Below, in pieces: positions 1 through 5,800 of a DNA stretch of 7,008 nt (position 1 is its first letter; every line of letters begins with the position of its first letter). The DNA is taken from contig CAZFWV010000354.1 in NCBI GenBank assembly GCA_964522605.1, positions 1-7,008 of the forward strand. The letters are read 5' to 3'. The translations under genes were made by a program, and so were the position numbers. Source of the DNA: CAVZLD01 sp964522605. GTDB taxonomy: Bacteria; Planctomycetota; Planctomycetia; Pirellulales; Pirellulaceae. The notes beneath the pieces are model-generated. The model was not told the DNA's origin and ran no database searches. It saw only the letters and a program-made list of their open reading frames with translations.

Positions 1-22
1 GGCTGTAGGGGGATTAGGATCC

Positions 23-64
23 TCCAGTCTCCAGTCTCCAGTCTCCAGTCTCCAGCCTCCAGCC
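23..64. repeat. 7-bp tandem repeat, six units
   Basis: Six consecutive heptamers lie just beyond the stop codon of the glycosyltransferase-like gene: four copies of TCCAGTC followed by two copies of TCCAGCC. This is read directly from the sequence. The single T-to-C change shared by the last two units suggests duplication of units after the change arose. The array is outside any gene I can support, contains no reading frame of interest and is probably a slippage-prone microsatellite. A regulatory role cannot be argued from what is visible. Confidence 0.93.
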
Positions 65-69
65 TCTTC

Positions 70-672
70 TCACCCAAACACGAGGCGGCGTAATCGCGAG
101 ACCAGATTCGGCTGAGGACAGGCGGGATCGATGTCCCGATAGAGGTCCGTGCGGGTGATCCGCTCGACGGCGGGGCGGCTGTCGGCGGGCCGCTGCTGCA
201 ACTCTTGCAGGGCGTTTCTTCGAAGCATCTGCAAGGACCCCAGTTGGGTGGAATGCGTTTGGGCCGCCGATCCATCGGCCGTCGCACCCTGCCCGAGAGC
301 CCCTCCGGGGGACTGAGCCATCACCAGTTCGTCATCATCGCGCAGTTCCCACAAACTGCGCAATAGAGCGGGACTGAAGGGCGACCGCGAATCGTGGATA
401 AAGATGATTTCGCCGTCGCTATGCAAGATTCCGTAATGCGTTGCCTGGAGAAAATCTTCGACATTCCGCGGAGACGCAAAACGGATTTGAGGATATTCCC
501 GAGCCACCTCGGCCGCGAGTTCTCGAGCCAGTTCCGTCGATCCGTAATCGACAATCAGAATCTCGAACCAAGTCGCCAGGTCGGTAAGCACTTCCGCCAG
601 ATCGAGCACTCGGTTGCGCAGGCCGTGCTGTTGGTTACAGACCGGCAATATCAGGCTTACAGACTGGGTCAA
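70..672 (-). CDS. Short family-2 glycosyltransferase-like protein, degenerate active site
   Basis: Predicted 200-residue protein with the N-terminal half of a GT-A (GT2) fold. It opens with a SVSLILPVCN strand (residues 4-13), followed by FEILIVDYGST (36-46), which matches the usual EIIVVDDGSTD nucleotide-sugar-binding loop but has Tyr for the second Asp. Where the family has its metal-binding DxD after EIIF there is HDSRS (93-97), so the canonical metal ligands are not evident. GT2 enzymes normally transfer a sugar from an NDP-sugar to lipid, protein or glycan acceptors. This one is short, lacks membrane segments and may be inactive or altered in mechanism. A later LQMLRRNALQEL stretch (147-158) looks like the fold's C-terminal part. 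The start must be TTG at 672: an in-frame TGA lies two codons upstream, no in-frame ATG precedes the conserved strand, and GAGGTGA sits 3 nt before it. It is transcribed divergently from the RidA gene. Substrate unknown. Confidence 0.8.
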   Translation of the reverse strand: MTQSVSLILPVCNQQHGLRNRVLDLAEVLTDLATWFEILIVDYGSTELARELAAEVAREYPQIRFASPRNVEDFLQATHYGILHSDGEIIFIHDSRSPFSPALLRSLWELRDDDELVMAQSPGGALGQGATADGSAAQTHSTQLGSLQMLRRNALQELQQRPADSRPAVERITRTDLYRDIDPACPQPNLVSRLRRLVFG

Positions 673-675
673 GGG

Positions 676-682
676 TCACCTC
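676..682 (-). promoter_or_regulatory. Ribosome binding site deciding the TTG start
   Basis: On the minus strand the sequence reads GAGGTGA, then CCC, then TTG at 672. GAGGTGA is a seven-base match to the anti-Shine-Dalgarno complement. The TGA inside it is also the in-frame stop that prevents any longer protein, which fixes the unusual TTG as the furthest possible start. Confidence 0.6.
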
Positions 683-796
683 GTTCGGCAGCCGGGATCG
701 GCGCGTTGGGTTCCCCGCGGGCGGACCAACCGCGCCGCGTACCCCACTCGGTGTCCTTGACATCGGAAAGATCGATGGGGTGCCTGTAGACCGAAC

Positions 797-820
797 GGCG
801 AGCGTAGCGTTACGCTCACC
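797..820. repeat. Palindrome / hairpin upstream of RidA gene
   Basis: The arms GAGCGTA (800-806) and TACGCTC (811-817) are perfect complements around a 4-nt loop. After one mismatch the stem extends by two more pairs (GG at 797-798 with CC at 819-820). There is no T-run, so a classical intrinsic terminator is unlikely. Its place between divergent genes fits an operator or a dispersed intergenic palindrome equally well. The sequence alone does not decide. Confidence 0.6.
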
Positions 821-859
821 TTATTGCACTTAGCGGTTCTCGGGCTTACGTGGGAGATG

Positions 860-865
860 AGGAGG
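860..865 (+). promoter_or_regulatory. Ribosome binding site of the RidA-family gene
   Basis: AGGAGG lies 8 nt before ATG 874. This decides the start: the frame also opens at GTG 850, but that codon lies upstream of the Shine-Dalgarno sequence and would add eight residues not expected in the family. Confidence 0.85.
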
Positions 866-873
866 GTTCTAAT

Positions 874-1335
874 ATGTCGGCGGAAGTCAGGCTGCAGACA
901 CTTCAACTGGAACTTCCCCCGCCGCCGAAGCCGGCGGGAGTTTATCGGCCGGCCTTAATTGTGGGCGATCTTTGTTACCTATCCGGCCATTTGCCGATCC
1001 AGCCGGACGGTTCTCTGATCAAAGGACGCGTCGGCGCCGATCTGACGCTGCAAGATGGAAACCAAGCGGCACGTCGCGCGGCGCTGGCCATTTTGGCGTC
1101 GTTGAAGGTCACTCTCGGGGATCTGGACCGAGTCCGACAGCTGGTGAAACTCATGGGACTCGTTCAATGCACGCCCGAATTCGAGCAACAACCGGCCGTA
1201 ATCAACGGCTGCAGTGAGCTGTTCATCGAGGTCTTCGGCGACTCCGCCGGTGTCGGTACGCGCAGTGCTTTTGGCGTCCATGCGCTGCCGCTGGGAGTTG
1301 CGGTGGAGATCGAGGCGATCTTCCAGATTCATTAG
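874..1335 (+). CDS. RidA/YjgF/YER057c/UK114-family protein
   Basis: Predicted 153-residue cytosolic protein covering the whole family fold. RidA proteins are trimers with the active site between subunits. The best studied hydrolyse reactive enamine/imine intermediates such as 2-aminoacrylate released by PLP enzymes. Visible family marks are the VGDLCYLSGHLPIQPDGSL strand pair (30-48), the helix NQAARRAALAILASLK (63-78), and the C-terminal block with Arg130 in TRSAFGVHALP followed by VEIEAI (144-149). Arg130 aligns by eye with the catalytic Arg105 of E. coli RidA. The length and the NQAARRAAL and VINGCSELFIEVFG stretches point to the longer YjgF-like subgroup (about 150 residues) rather than to the short 128-residue RidA, so enamine deaminase activity is possible but not assured. 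Start at ATG 874 is backed by AGGAGG eight bases upstream. The next gene is convergent, 60 bp away. Confidence 0.93.
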   Translation: MSAEVRLQTLQLELPPPPKPAGVYRPALIVGDLCYLSGHLPIQPDGSLIKGRVGADLTLQDGNQAARRAALAILASLKVTLGDLDRVRQLVKLMGLVQCTPEFEQQPAVINGCSELFIEVFGDSAGVGTRSAFGVHALPLGVAVEIEAIFQIH

Positions 1336-1344
1336 CGGTGGCAA

Positions 1345-1364
1345 ACCAGCGCATTCGCGTTGGT
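1345..1364. terminator. Candidate bidirectional terminator hairpin
   Basis: In the 60-bp gap between two convergent genes, ACCAGCGC (1345-1352) pairs with GCGTTGGT (1357-1364) across the loop ATTC. This gives eight pairs including one G-T wobble. The place is right for a shared terminator, but no T-tract follows on either strand, so it may be a weak or Rho-assisted terminator, or only a stabilising 3' hairpin. Confidence 0.4.
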
Positions 1365-1395
1365 ATCGCGGAGCAAGAAAGGATCCAATCGCATT

Positions 1396-2802
1396 CTACC
1401 GGCGGACCCCCGTCCCGGAATCGCTTCGGAATACCGTCGGCGGTGCCGCCGACGCCGGTCGGCGACTCGATTGCGGCGGTGGAGGGGTCGAAAAAGATGA
1501 GCTTGCGTCGGCAGGCTGACCGGCCGCTGGCGAAGAAATGCGCATCCCGGTCATTTGGGGATTCGTTTGTCGCAACCGTTCTTGATGCAGACGCTGCACG
1601 AACTCCGGGGATGGACGATCCAGAGCGAGCACCTGATAGGGCGAATTTGGATCGTTCGGCGAGCGGATGAGCACGAGGATCTCGGGAACGGCCGTGGAAT
1701 CGATGGCAGGCGATTCGCCTGCGTTCTGTGATCCGGAGGCCGGTGAATCCTCTTGGAGGAAAGCCGCAGGTCGAACTTGCGAATCGATTCGCGGTGGCTC
1801 GCCCGCCAGCATCGGCGGTTGAGCGACACCCTGATAGATGAACGACAGATTCGCGGCGTCTAACTGGCCATGAATCGCCGGATACGCTGCGTAGAGTCCT
1901 TCATCAATCTCGGGGTCGGCTGCGTTGCAGATCCCTACCAGAAGGCCATCGGCCGAAAACAACCCACCCCCACTTCGTCCATCCACCGGTCGGCCGGAGG
2001 TCACCAGATTCGGTGGTCCAAGGTACTTGTTGATCGCTTTGACCTGCCCCCGCATCACGGTCGGTTCCTGACCGTGGTTGCACCCCACGCTGAACACGGG
2101 AGTCTGCGGCGCGACCCGGTAGTCCGAGCCGGCGACCTTGACGGCCTTCAGGGGGACTTCGGAGTGAATGGCCACCAGGGCGATGTCCGGATCGAGCGTG
2201 TACCGAATCAAGTGCCCCGGCACCGGCTGTTCCGCGCCAGGAACAAACAGATCGACAACGATCCGCCCCTTGCCGGCTGAGTCACGGAAGATGTGCCCGC
2301 AGGTCAGCACCAGGGCCTCCTGGCCATGCACATCCACGATTGTCCCCGTGCCGTAGGAGTGTCCTTGCGCGTCTTCGATCCGCAGACGCACGGAAGCCTG
2401 CAAGGCGAGTTGTTCGACCGATTCGTTCCGGGGACCGCTGGCCCGCCCTGAGGGTGGCGTCGCGCTGGGAGGTGGCGTATTCGAACGGGTCGCCACGCCG
2501 ACATTCCGCTGGAACATCGCGATCAACTGGTCCGCCGATGCAGACCCCTCGAGACGATCCAGGACTTGCCGCCCCGACACGAGGATGAACGTCGGTACGC
2601 GCGTTACCTGCAGTTGCCTTGCCAATTCGGGCTGCTGGTCAATGTCGATCGGGCGAATCGTGTATCCCTGAGACCGCAATTGCTCGATCGTCGGCTGCAT
2701 CACCTTGCACGGACTGCACCACGTGGCGGTGAATTCAAGAAGCTCCAGATCGCCCGGCGCCGTAAGCGCAAGAGCCACAAGCAGCGGTGGAAGCGAAACC
2801 AT
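1396..2802 (-). CDS. Thioredoxin domain fused to trypsin-like serine protease, exported
   Basis: Predicted 468-residue protein. Residues 1-17 form a hydrophobic segment ending near APG that could be a signal peptide, although it lacks the usual basic start. Residues about 18-100 are a thioredoxin fold: WCSPC redox motif (Trp28, Cys29, Cys32) and the cis-proline loop VPTF (Pro70). A Pro/Ser-rich linker (about 101-130) leads to a chymotrypsin-fold domain (about 135-315) with a recognisable triad: His170 in TCGHIF, Asp206 in LDPDIALVAI, Ser277 in DGRSGGGLF. Arg replaces the Asp before the serine of the usual GDSGG. The remaining 140 residues are low in conserved features and proline/serine-rich near the end. 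No PDZ domain is visible, so it is not a standard DegP/HtrA. Likely role: envelope thiol-disulfide chemistry combined with proteolysis of an unknown target. Start ATG 2802 has AAGGAGGG seven bases upstream. It is divergent from metG and convergent with the RidA gene. Confidence 0.88.
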   Translation of the reverse strand: MVSLPPLLVALALTAPGDLELLEFTATWCSPCKVMQPTIEQLRSQGYTIRPIDIDQQPELARQLQVTRVPTFILVSGRQVLDRLEGSASADQLIAMFQRNVGVATRSNTPPPSATPPSGRASGPRNESVEQLALQASVRLRIEDAQGHSYGTGTIVDVHGQEALVLTCGHIFRDSAGKGRIVVDLFVPGAEQPVPGHLIRYTLDPDIALVAIHSEVPLKAVKVAGSDYRVAPQTPVFSVGCNHGQEPTVMRGQVKAINKYLGPPNLVTSGRPVDGRSGGGLFSADGLLVGICNAADPEIDEGLYAAYPAIHGQLDAANLSFIYQGVAQPPMLAGEPPRIDSQVRPAAFLQEDSPASGSQNAGESPAIDSTAVPEILVLIRSPNDPNSPYQVLALDRPSPEFVQRLHQERLRQTNPQMTGMRISSPAAGQPADASSSFSTPPPPQSSRRPASAAPPTVFRSDSGTGVRR

Positions 2803-2808
2803 CGTGAT

Positions 2809-2816
2809 CCCTCCTT
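2809..2816 (-). promoter_or_regulatory. Strong ribosome binding site of the thioredoxin-protease gene
   Basis: On the minus strand AAGGAGGG is followed by ATCACG and then ATG 2802. The stretch AAGGAGG-GATCA closely resembles the full anti-Shine-Dalgarno complement AAGGAGGTGATC with one base missing, so translation initiation should be efficient. Confidence 0.8.
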
Positions 2817-3051
2817 GGACAGGCTGACTTGAGCCGAATTCCTTTCGACTCGCAGCGGCGTTCTCCCAGCGGGGCGAATGTTCGCGGAATCACGAAAAAT
2901 TACAAGACCGATCGGGCGCTTTTCCGTGCGCGCACGCTGCCCTCCCCGGCCCGGACTTCCTGGGCTACAATGGGCCGTTTTGCCGCGGGATTCTCGGGAA
3001 AAGTCGCGTCGCAAGAGAGGGTCTGTCAGGAAAAAGGACGCGAGTCTTTTC

Positions 3052-3082
3052 AGCGATGGATGCTCCCAGTCGGGGCATCGCT
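3052..3082 (+). promoter_or_regulatory. Two mutually exclusive hairpins in the metG leader
   Basis: GATGCTCC (3059-3066) can pair with GGGGCATC (3072-3079) around a 5-nt loop: eight pairs with one wobble. Alternatively AGCGATG (3052-3058) can pair perfectly with CATCGCT (3076-3082), and both use the CATC at 3076-3079. The structures are seen in the sequence; a switching role is only inference, and no known riboswitch family is recognised. Confidence 0.35.
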
Positions 3083-3186
3083 CGCCAGCGAAAGAATGCG
3101 CCCCGTCACTTGCGCTGCTGCCCCTGACGGCCCAACGGTCCATCCCGCTGCCCCAAATCACAAAGCGCCCCATTGGATCTATTGTC

Positions 3187-5253
3187 ATGTCTCGAACCAG
3201 ACGGATTCTGGTCACCGCGGCCCTTCCTTACGCGAATGGCCCCATTCATCTCGGTCATTTGGTGGAGTACATCCAGACCGATATCTGGGTCCGCTATCAA
3301 CGCCTGCGCGGGCATCGCTGCATTTACATCTGCGCCGACGATACGCACGGCACGGCAATCATGATTCGGGCCCGGCAGGAAGGCAGGTCGGAGGAAGAGC
3401 TGATCGATCAGATGCAGCGGGAGCACGAACGGGACTTCGCCCAGTTCGGCATCTCGTTTGATAATTACGGCAGCACCCACAGCTCCGAGAACCGAGAATT
3501 CTGCGAAGAGATCTGGCAGGCAATTCGGAAGGCTGGCCTGGTGAAACAGAAGGACGTCGAACAGCTGTACGACGTTCAGGCCGGTACCTTCCTTGCCGAT
3601 CGGTTCGTCCGCGGCACATGCCCGAACCCAAAATGCCACGCCGTCAATCAGCCGGGCGACAATTGCAGTGTGTGCGGATTAACCTATACCCCAGCCGAGT
3701 TGCTCGATCCGGTGAGCACGCTCTCGGGCTCAACCCCGGAAGTGCGAACGGCGCCCCATCTGTTTATCGAACTGGAACAGCTGCATGGCTTTCTCGAAGA
3801 GTGGACGCAGAACGACGACCACCTGCAACCCGAAACCGCAAACTACCTAAAAGGCCATTTCCTGGGCGACGCGCAGGGTGCCGAGGGACGCAAGCAGCTG
3901 CGCGATTGGGACATTTCTCGACCGGCGCCGTACTTCGGATTCGAAATCCCCGACAGTCCGGGGAATTTTTGGTACGTCTGGTTTGATGCCCCCATCGGCT
4001 ATCTCGCTTCCACCAAACAGTGGTGCGAACGCCAGGGTGAAGATTTTCAGACTTGGTGGCGTGATCCGGACACAGAAATCCATCACTTCATCGGGAAGGA
4101 CATCACCTATTTCCACACGTTATTCTGGCCCGGCATGCTGAAATCTGCCGGGTTTAGTTTACCGGCCAAGATCCACATTCACGGGTTCCTGACGGTCGGC
4201 GGAGAAAAGATGTCGAAGAGCCAAGGCACGTTCGTCAAGGCATCGACGTATCTGAAACATCTCGACCCAGCCTATCTGCGTTACTATTACGCCTCGAAAC
4301 TCGGTCCGCGCACCGACGACCTGGACCTGAACCTCAACGAGTTTGTGGCCAAAGTCAATTCGGACTTGGTTGGAAAAGTCGTCAACTTGGCGAGCCGCAC
4401 CGCGCGTTTCGCCCACGCAACGGGACTTTCTGCCGACTATCCCGCCGATGAAGGTCTGTTCTCACGAGCGGCTGCCGCGGGCGATGAAATCGCTCAAGCC
4501 TATGAGCAGTGCGACTACAATCGCGCGATGCGATTAATCATGGAATTGGCCGATCGGGCAAATCCTTACGTCGAATCCCGGGAACCATGGGTTCTTGCCA
4601 AGGACCCCAGCCAGCAAGATCGTCTGCGCGACGTATGTACCGTGGCGCTGAATCTGTTCCGCCAATTGGCCATCTATTTGGCTCCGGTGTTGCCCCAGTT
4701 GGCAGAACAGACAGGCGAACTCTTGAATGACCCGATTCAAAACTGGGAACAATCCAAGACGCCACTGCTGGGTACCCGTATCCGAAAATTCCAACATTTG
4801 ATGCAACGAGTCGATCCAAAGAAGGTCCAGGCCATGATTGAAGAAAGTCGAGAATCGGAAACCGCCAACAACGTGTCACTCCCCGAGGACAGCGATCAGG
4901 CGCTGCAGGCAGAACCCATCGCGGAACAGATCACGATCGACGATTTCGCCCGCGTCGATCTGCGAATCGCCCGCGTGATCCACGCCGAAGAAGTCCCGGA
5001 GGCACGAAAGTTACTGAAACTGACGCTGAGCCTCGGTGGAGAAAACCGCCGCACGGTGTTCGCCGGAATCAAGCAAGCCTACGAACCTCAACAGCTCGTC
5101 GGACGACTCGTTGTTCTGGTCGCGAACCTTGCGCCCCGTGCGATGAAATTTGGCACCAGTGAAGGGATGGTCGTCGCGTCCGGCTCCGGCGGATCCGAAG
5201 TGTTCTTGCTCTCCGTCGACGAGGGCGCTGTTCCAGGGCAACGCATCCATTGA
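3187..5253 (+). CDS. metG: Methionyl-tRNA synthetase
   Basis: Predicted 688-residue class I aminoacyl-tRNA synthetase that charges tRNA(Met) with methionine using ATP in the cytosol; essential for initiation and elongation. Domains in order: Rossmann catalytic core starting RILVTAALPYANGPIHLGHL with the HIGH-type motif HLGH (21-24); a zinc-knuckle insertion with Cys145, Cys150, Cys160, Cys163; WYVWFDAPIGY (262-272); KMSKS (341-345). The alpha-helical anticodon domain follows, with Asn400 and Arg404 in VNLASR and Trp468 in REPWVLAK, matching the anticodon-reading residues Asn391, Arg395 and Trp461 of the E. coli enzyme. After a polar linker (about 550-580) comes an EMAP-II/Trbp111-type tRNA-binding domain (about 581-688). 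Length fits the E. coli enzyme (677). ATG 3187 is chosen because the catalytic domain begins right there; the Shine-Dalgarno match is poor (GGA about nine bases upstream). The frame is open upstream to 2878 but not family-like. Oddity: the first zinc pair is CPNPKC (C-x4-C), not the more usual C-x2-C. Confidence 0.97.
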   Translation: MSRTRRILVTAALPYANGPIHLGHLVEYIQTDIWVRYQRLRGHRCIYICADDTHGTAIMIRARQEGRSEEELIDQMQREHERDFAQFGISFDNYGSTHSSENREFCEEIWQAIRKAGLVKQKDVEQLYDVQAGTFLADRFVRGTCPNPKCHAVNQPGDNCSVCGLTYTPAELLDPVSTLSGSTPEVRTAPHLFIELEQLHGFLEEWTQNDDHLQPETANYLKGHFLGDAQGAEGRKQLRDWDISRPAPYFGFEIPDSPGNFWYVWFDAPIGYLASTKQWCERQGEDFQTWWRDPDTEIHHFIGKDITYFHTLFWPGMLKSAGFSLPAKIHIHGFLTVGGEKMSKSQGTFVKASTYLKHLDPAYLRYYYASKLGPRTDDLDLNLNEFVAKVNSDLVGKVVNLASRTARFAHATGLSADYPADEGLFSRAAAAGDEIAQAYEQCDYNRAMRLIMELADRANPYVESREPWVLAKDPSQQDRLRDVCTVALNLFRQLAIYLAPVLPQLAEQTGELLNDPIQNWEQSKTPLLGTRIRKFQHLMQRVDPKKVQAMIEESRESETANNVSLPEDSDQALQAEPIAEQITIDDFARVDLRIARVIHAEEVPEARKLLKLTLSLGGENRRTVFAGIKQAYEPQQLVGRLVVLVANLAPRAMKFGTSEGMVVASGSGGSEVFLLSVDEGAVPGQRIH

Positions 5254-5286
5254 TTTGTCCGTCCCCGACACGTGCATCGACAGACC

Positions 5287-5442
5287 GTAGGACGGATTGG
5301 CAATCCGTCTTACAAACCAAGTAGGACGGATTGGCAATCCGTCTTACAAACTAAGTAGGACGGATTGGCAATCCGTCTTACGTATGGGGGGACGGATTGG
5401 CAAAGCGTCCTACAAGGGAGACAGATTACCCATCCGTCCTGT
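5287..5442. repeat. Array of five decaying 27-nt palindromes (REP-like)
   Basis: Units 1-3 (5287-5313, 5321-5347, 5355-5381) are identical: arm GTAGGACGGATT, loop GGC, arm AATCCGTCTTAC, giving 12 pairs with one G-T wobble. They repeat every 34 bp with 7-bp linkers AAACCAA and AAACTAA. Unit 4 (about 5386-5413) keeps GGACGGATTGGCAA, but its right arm is AGCGTCCTAC, leaving a GGACG/CGTCC stem. Unit 5 (about 5417-5442) is further diverged and fits best in the reverse orientation. The array starts 33 bp after the metG stop and could protect the mRNA 3' end or stop transcription, although no T-tract is present. I remember closely related palindromes as abundant between genes in planctomycete genomes; this is recollection, not a search. 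Frames through it encode strings such as RRIANPSY and TDCQSVL and should not be called genes. Confidence 0.93.
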
Positions 5443-5800
5443 GGGGGGAGATTCTGCGGCGATGGAGTGACATCTTCCGGCCGCACAAAAAGAATTTTCT
5501 TGATTTGACGGTCGATTTTGTGAATCCGAAATGACAAGTTCGCTTAACGCCGCCCCCCCGAAATCCGCAGTTTTCGCAATCCTTGCAGCCGGACGGAAAG
5601 TGCCCGATCCGCGCCCGTGGCTGCAATGAAACACTTTACGGTTCGCTAGGAGCTGCCATATATTCTTCTAAAGGATGGTGCTCCACAACCAATCGAGAAG
5701 GGTCTGGATCGACCCCGCTGATTCGAGGGAGCGGACCGAGGATCTGGAAGTTCAGACACTCGCCTGAACAACGCGTCATCCGATTGAAGTTCATTATTTG
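5443..5800. other. Gene-poor region upstream of the hydrolase
   Basis: I see no convincing gene in these 358 bp. Contents: a run of seven C at 5553-5559; an inverted repeat TTGCAGCC (5583-5590) / GGCTGCAA (5619-5626) with an inner CGGA/TCCG pairing (5590-5593 with 5608-5611); a promoter candidate at 5635-5664; and a 30-codon frame from ATG 5675 to TGA 5765 lying in the same frame as the hydrolase. Longer frames on both strands (for example minus 5636-6019) lack start signals and family features and look like shadows. Confidence 0.55.
5635..5664 (+). promoter_or_regulatory. Candidate sigma-70-type promoter for the hydrolase
   Basis: TTTACG (5635-5640, four of six matches to TTGACA) is separated by 18 nt from TATATT (5659-5664, five of six matches to TATAAT). 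It lies about 135 bp before the hydrolase start and is the best promoter-like pair in the gap. Planctomycete promoters are not well enough defined in my memory to be firmer. Confidence 0.33.

Larger units (their letters stand above)
673..873. other. Divergent intergenic region (GT2-like / RidA)
   Basis: This 201-bp gap must hold the promoters of both flanking genes. A perfect TTGACA occurs at 757-762 on the plus strand, but no acceptable -10 hexamer lies 16-18 nt downstream; the nearest, TGTAGA at 785-790, would need a 22-nt spacer. I therefore do not call a promoter. The only clear structure is the palindrome at 800-817. The reading frames that cross this gap look like shadows. Confidence 0.6.
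2803..3186. other. Divergent intergenic region and probable metG leader
   Basis: This 384-bp gap separates the thioredoxin-protease gene (minus) from metG (plus). Two -10-like hexamers are visible: TACAAT at 2966-2971 on the plus strand, and TGTAAT on the minus strand (plus 2899-2904). Each matches the consensus at five of six positions, but neither has a convincing -35 at 16-18 nt. If the plus-strand site is used, metG has a leader of about 210 nt. The metG frame stays open back to 2878, but those 103 residues (Arg/Ser/Pro-rich) resemble no part of a methionyl-tRNA synthetase, so I treat it as untranslated. I do not recognise a T-box, SAM riboswitch or other known class in it. Confidence 0.55.

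Noticed and set aside
757..790. Promoter with perfect TTGACA at 757-762
   Set aside because: No -10 hexamer at 16-18 nt; the best candidate would need a 22-nt spacer. A lone perfect hexamer is expected by chance.
1396..2802. DegP/HtrA-type protease
   Set aside because: No PDZ domain follows the protease domain, and the N-terminus is a thioredoxin fold, so the name would mislead.
2878..3186. Upstream in-frame extension of metG (103 residues from ATG 2878)
   Set aside because: The residues are Arg/Ser/Pro-rich and unlike any synthetase N-terminus, while the conserved catalytic domain begins directly after ATG 3187. An open frame of this length is easily explained by GC-rich sequence; a second plus-strand frame is open over the same stretch.
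3106..3639. 177-residue minus-strand frame inside metG
   Set aside because: It is antisense to the conserved catalytic core of metG and shows no domain; a codon-bias shadow.
5287..5442. CRISPR-like array
   Set aside because: Units are perfect hairpins with only 7-bp, near-identical linkers, there are no unique spacers, and no cas genes are in the window.
5505..5533. Promoter based on TTGACG at 5505-5510
   Set aside because: The sequence at the expected -10 distance (GAAATG or CGAAAT) matches the consensus poorly; the pair at 5635-5664 is better.
5011..5537. Minus-strand frames running through the palindrome array and the metG 3' end
   Set aside because: Their sequence is the translated repeat (RRIANPSY, TDCQSVL) plus antisense metG. 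There is no ribosome binding site and no domain.
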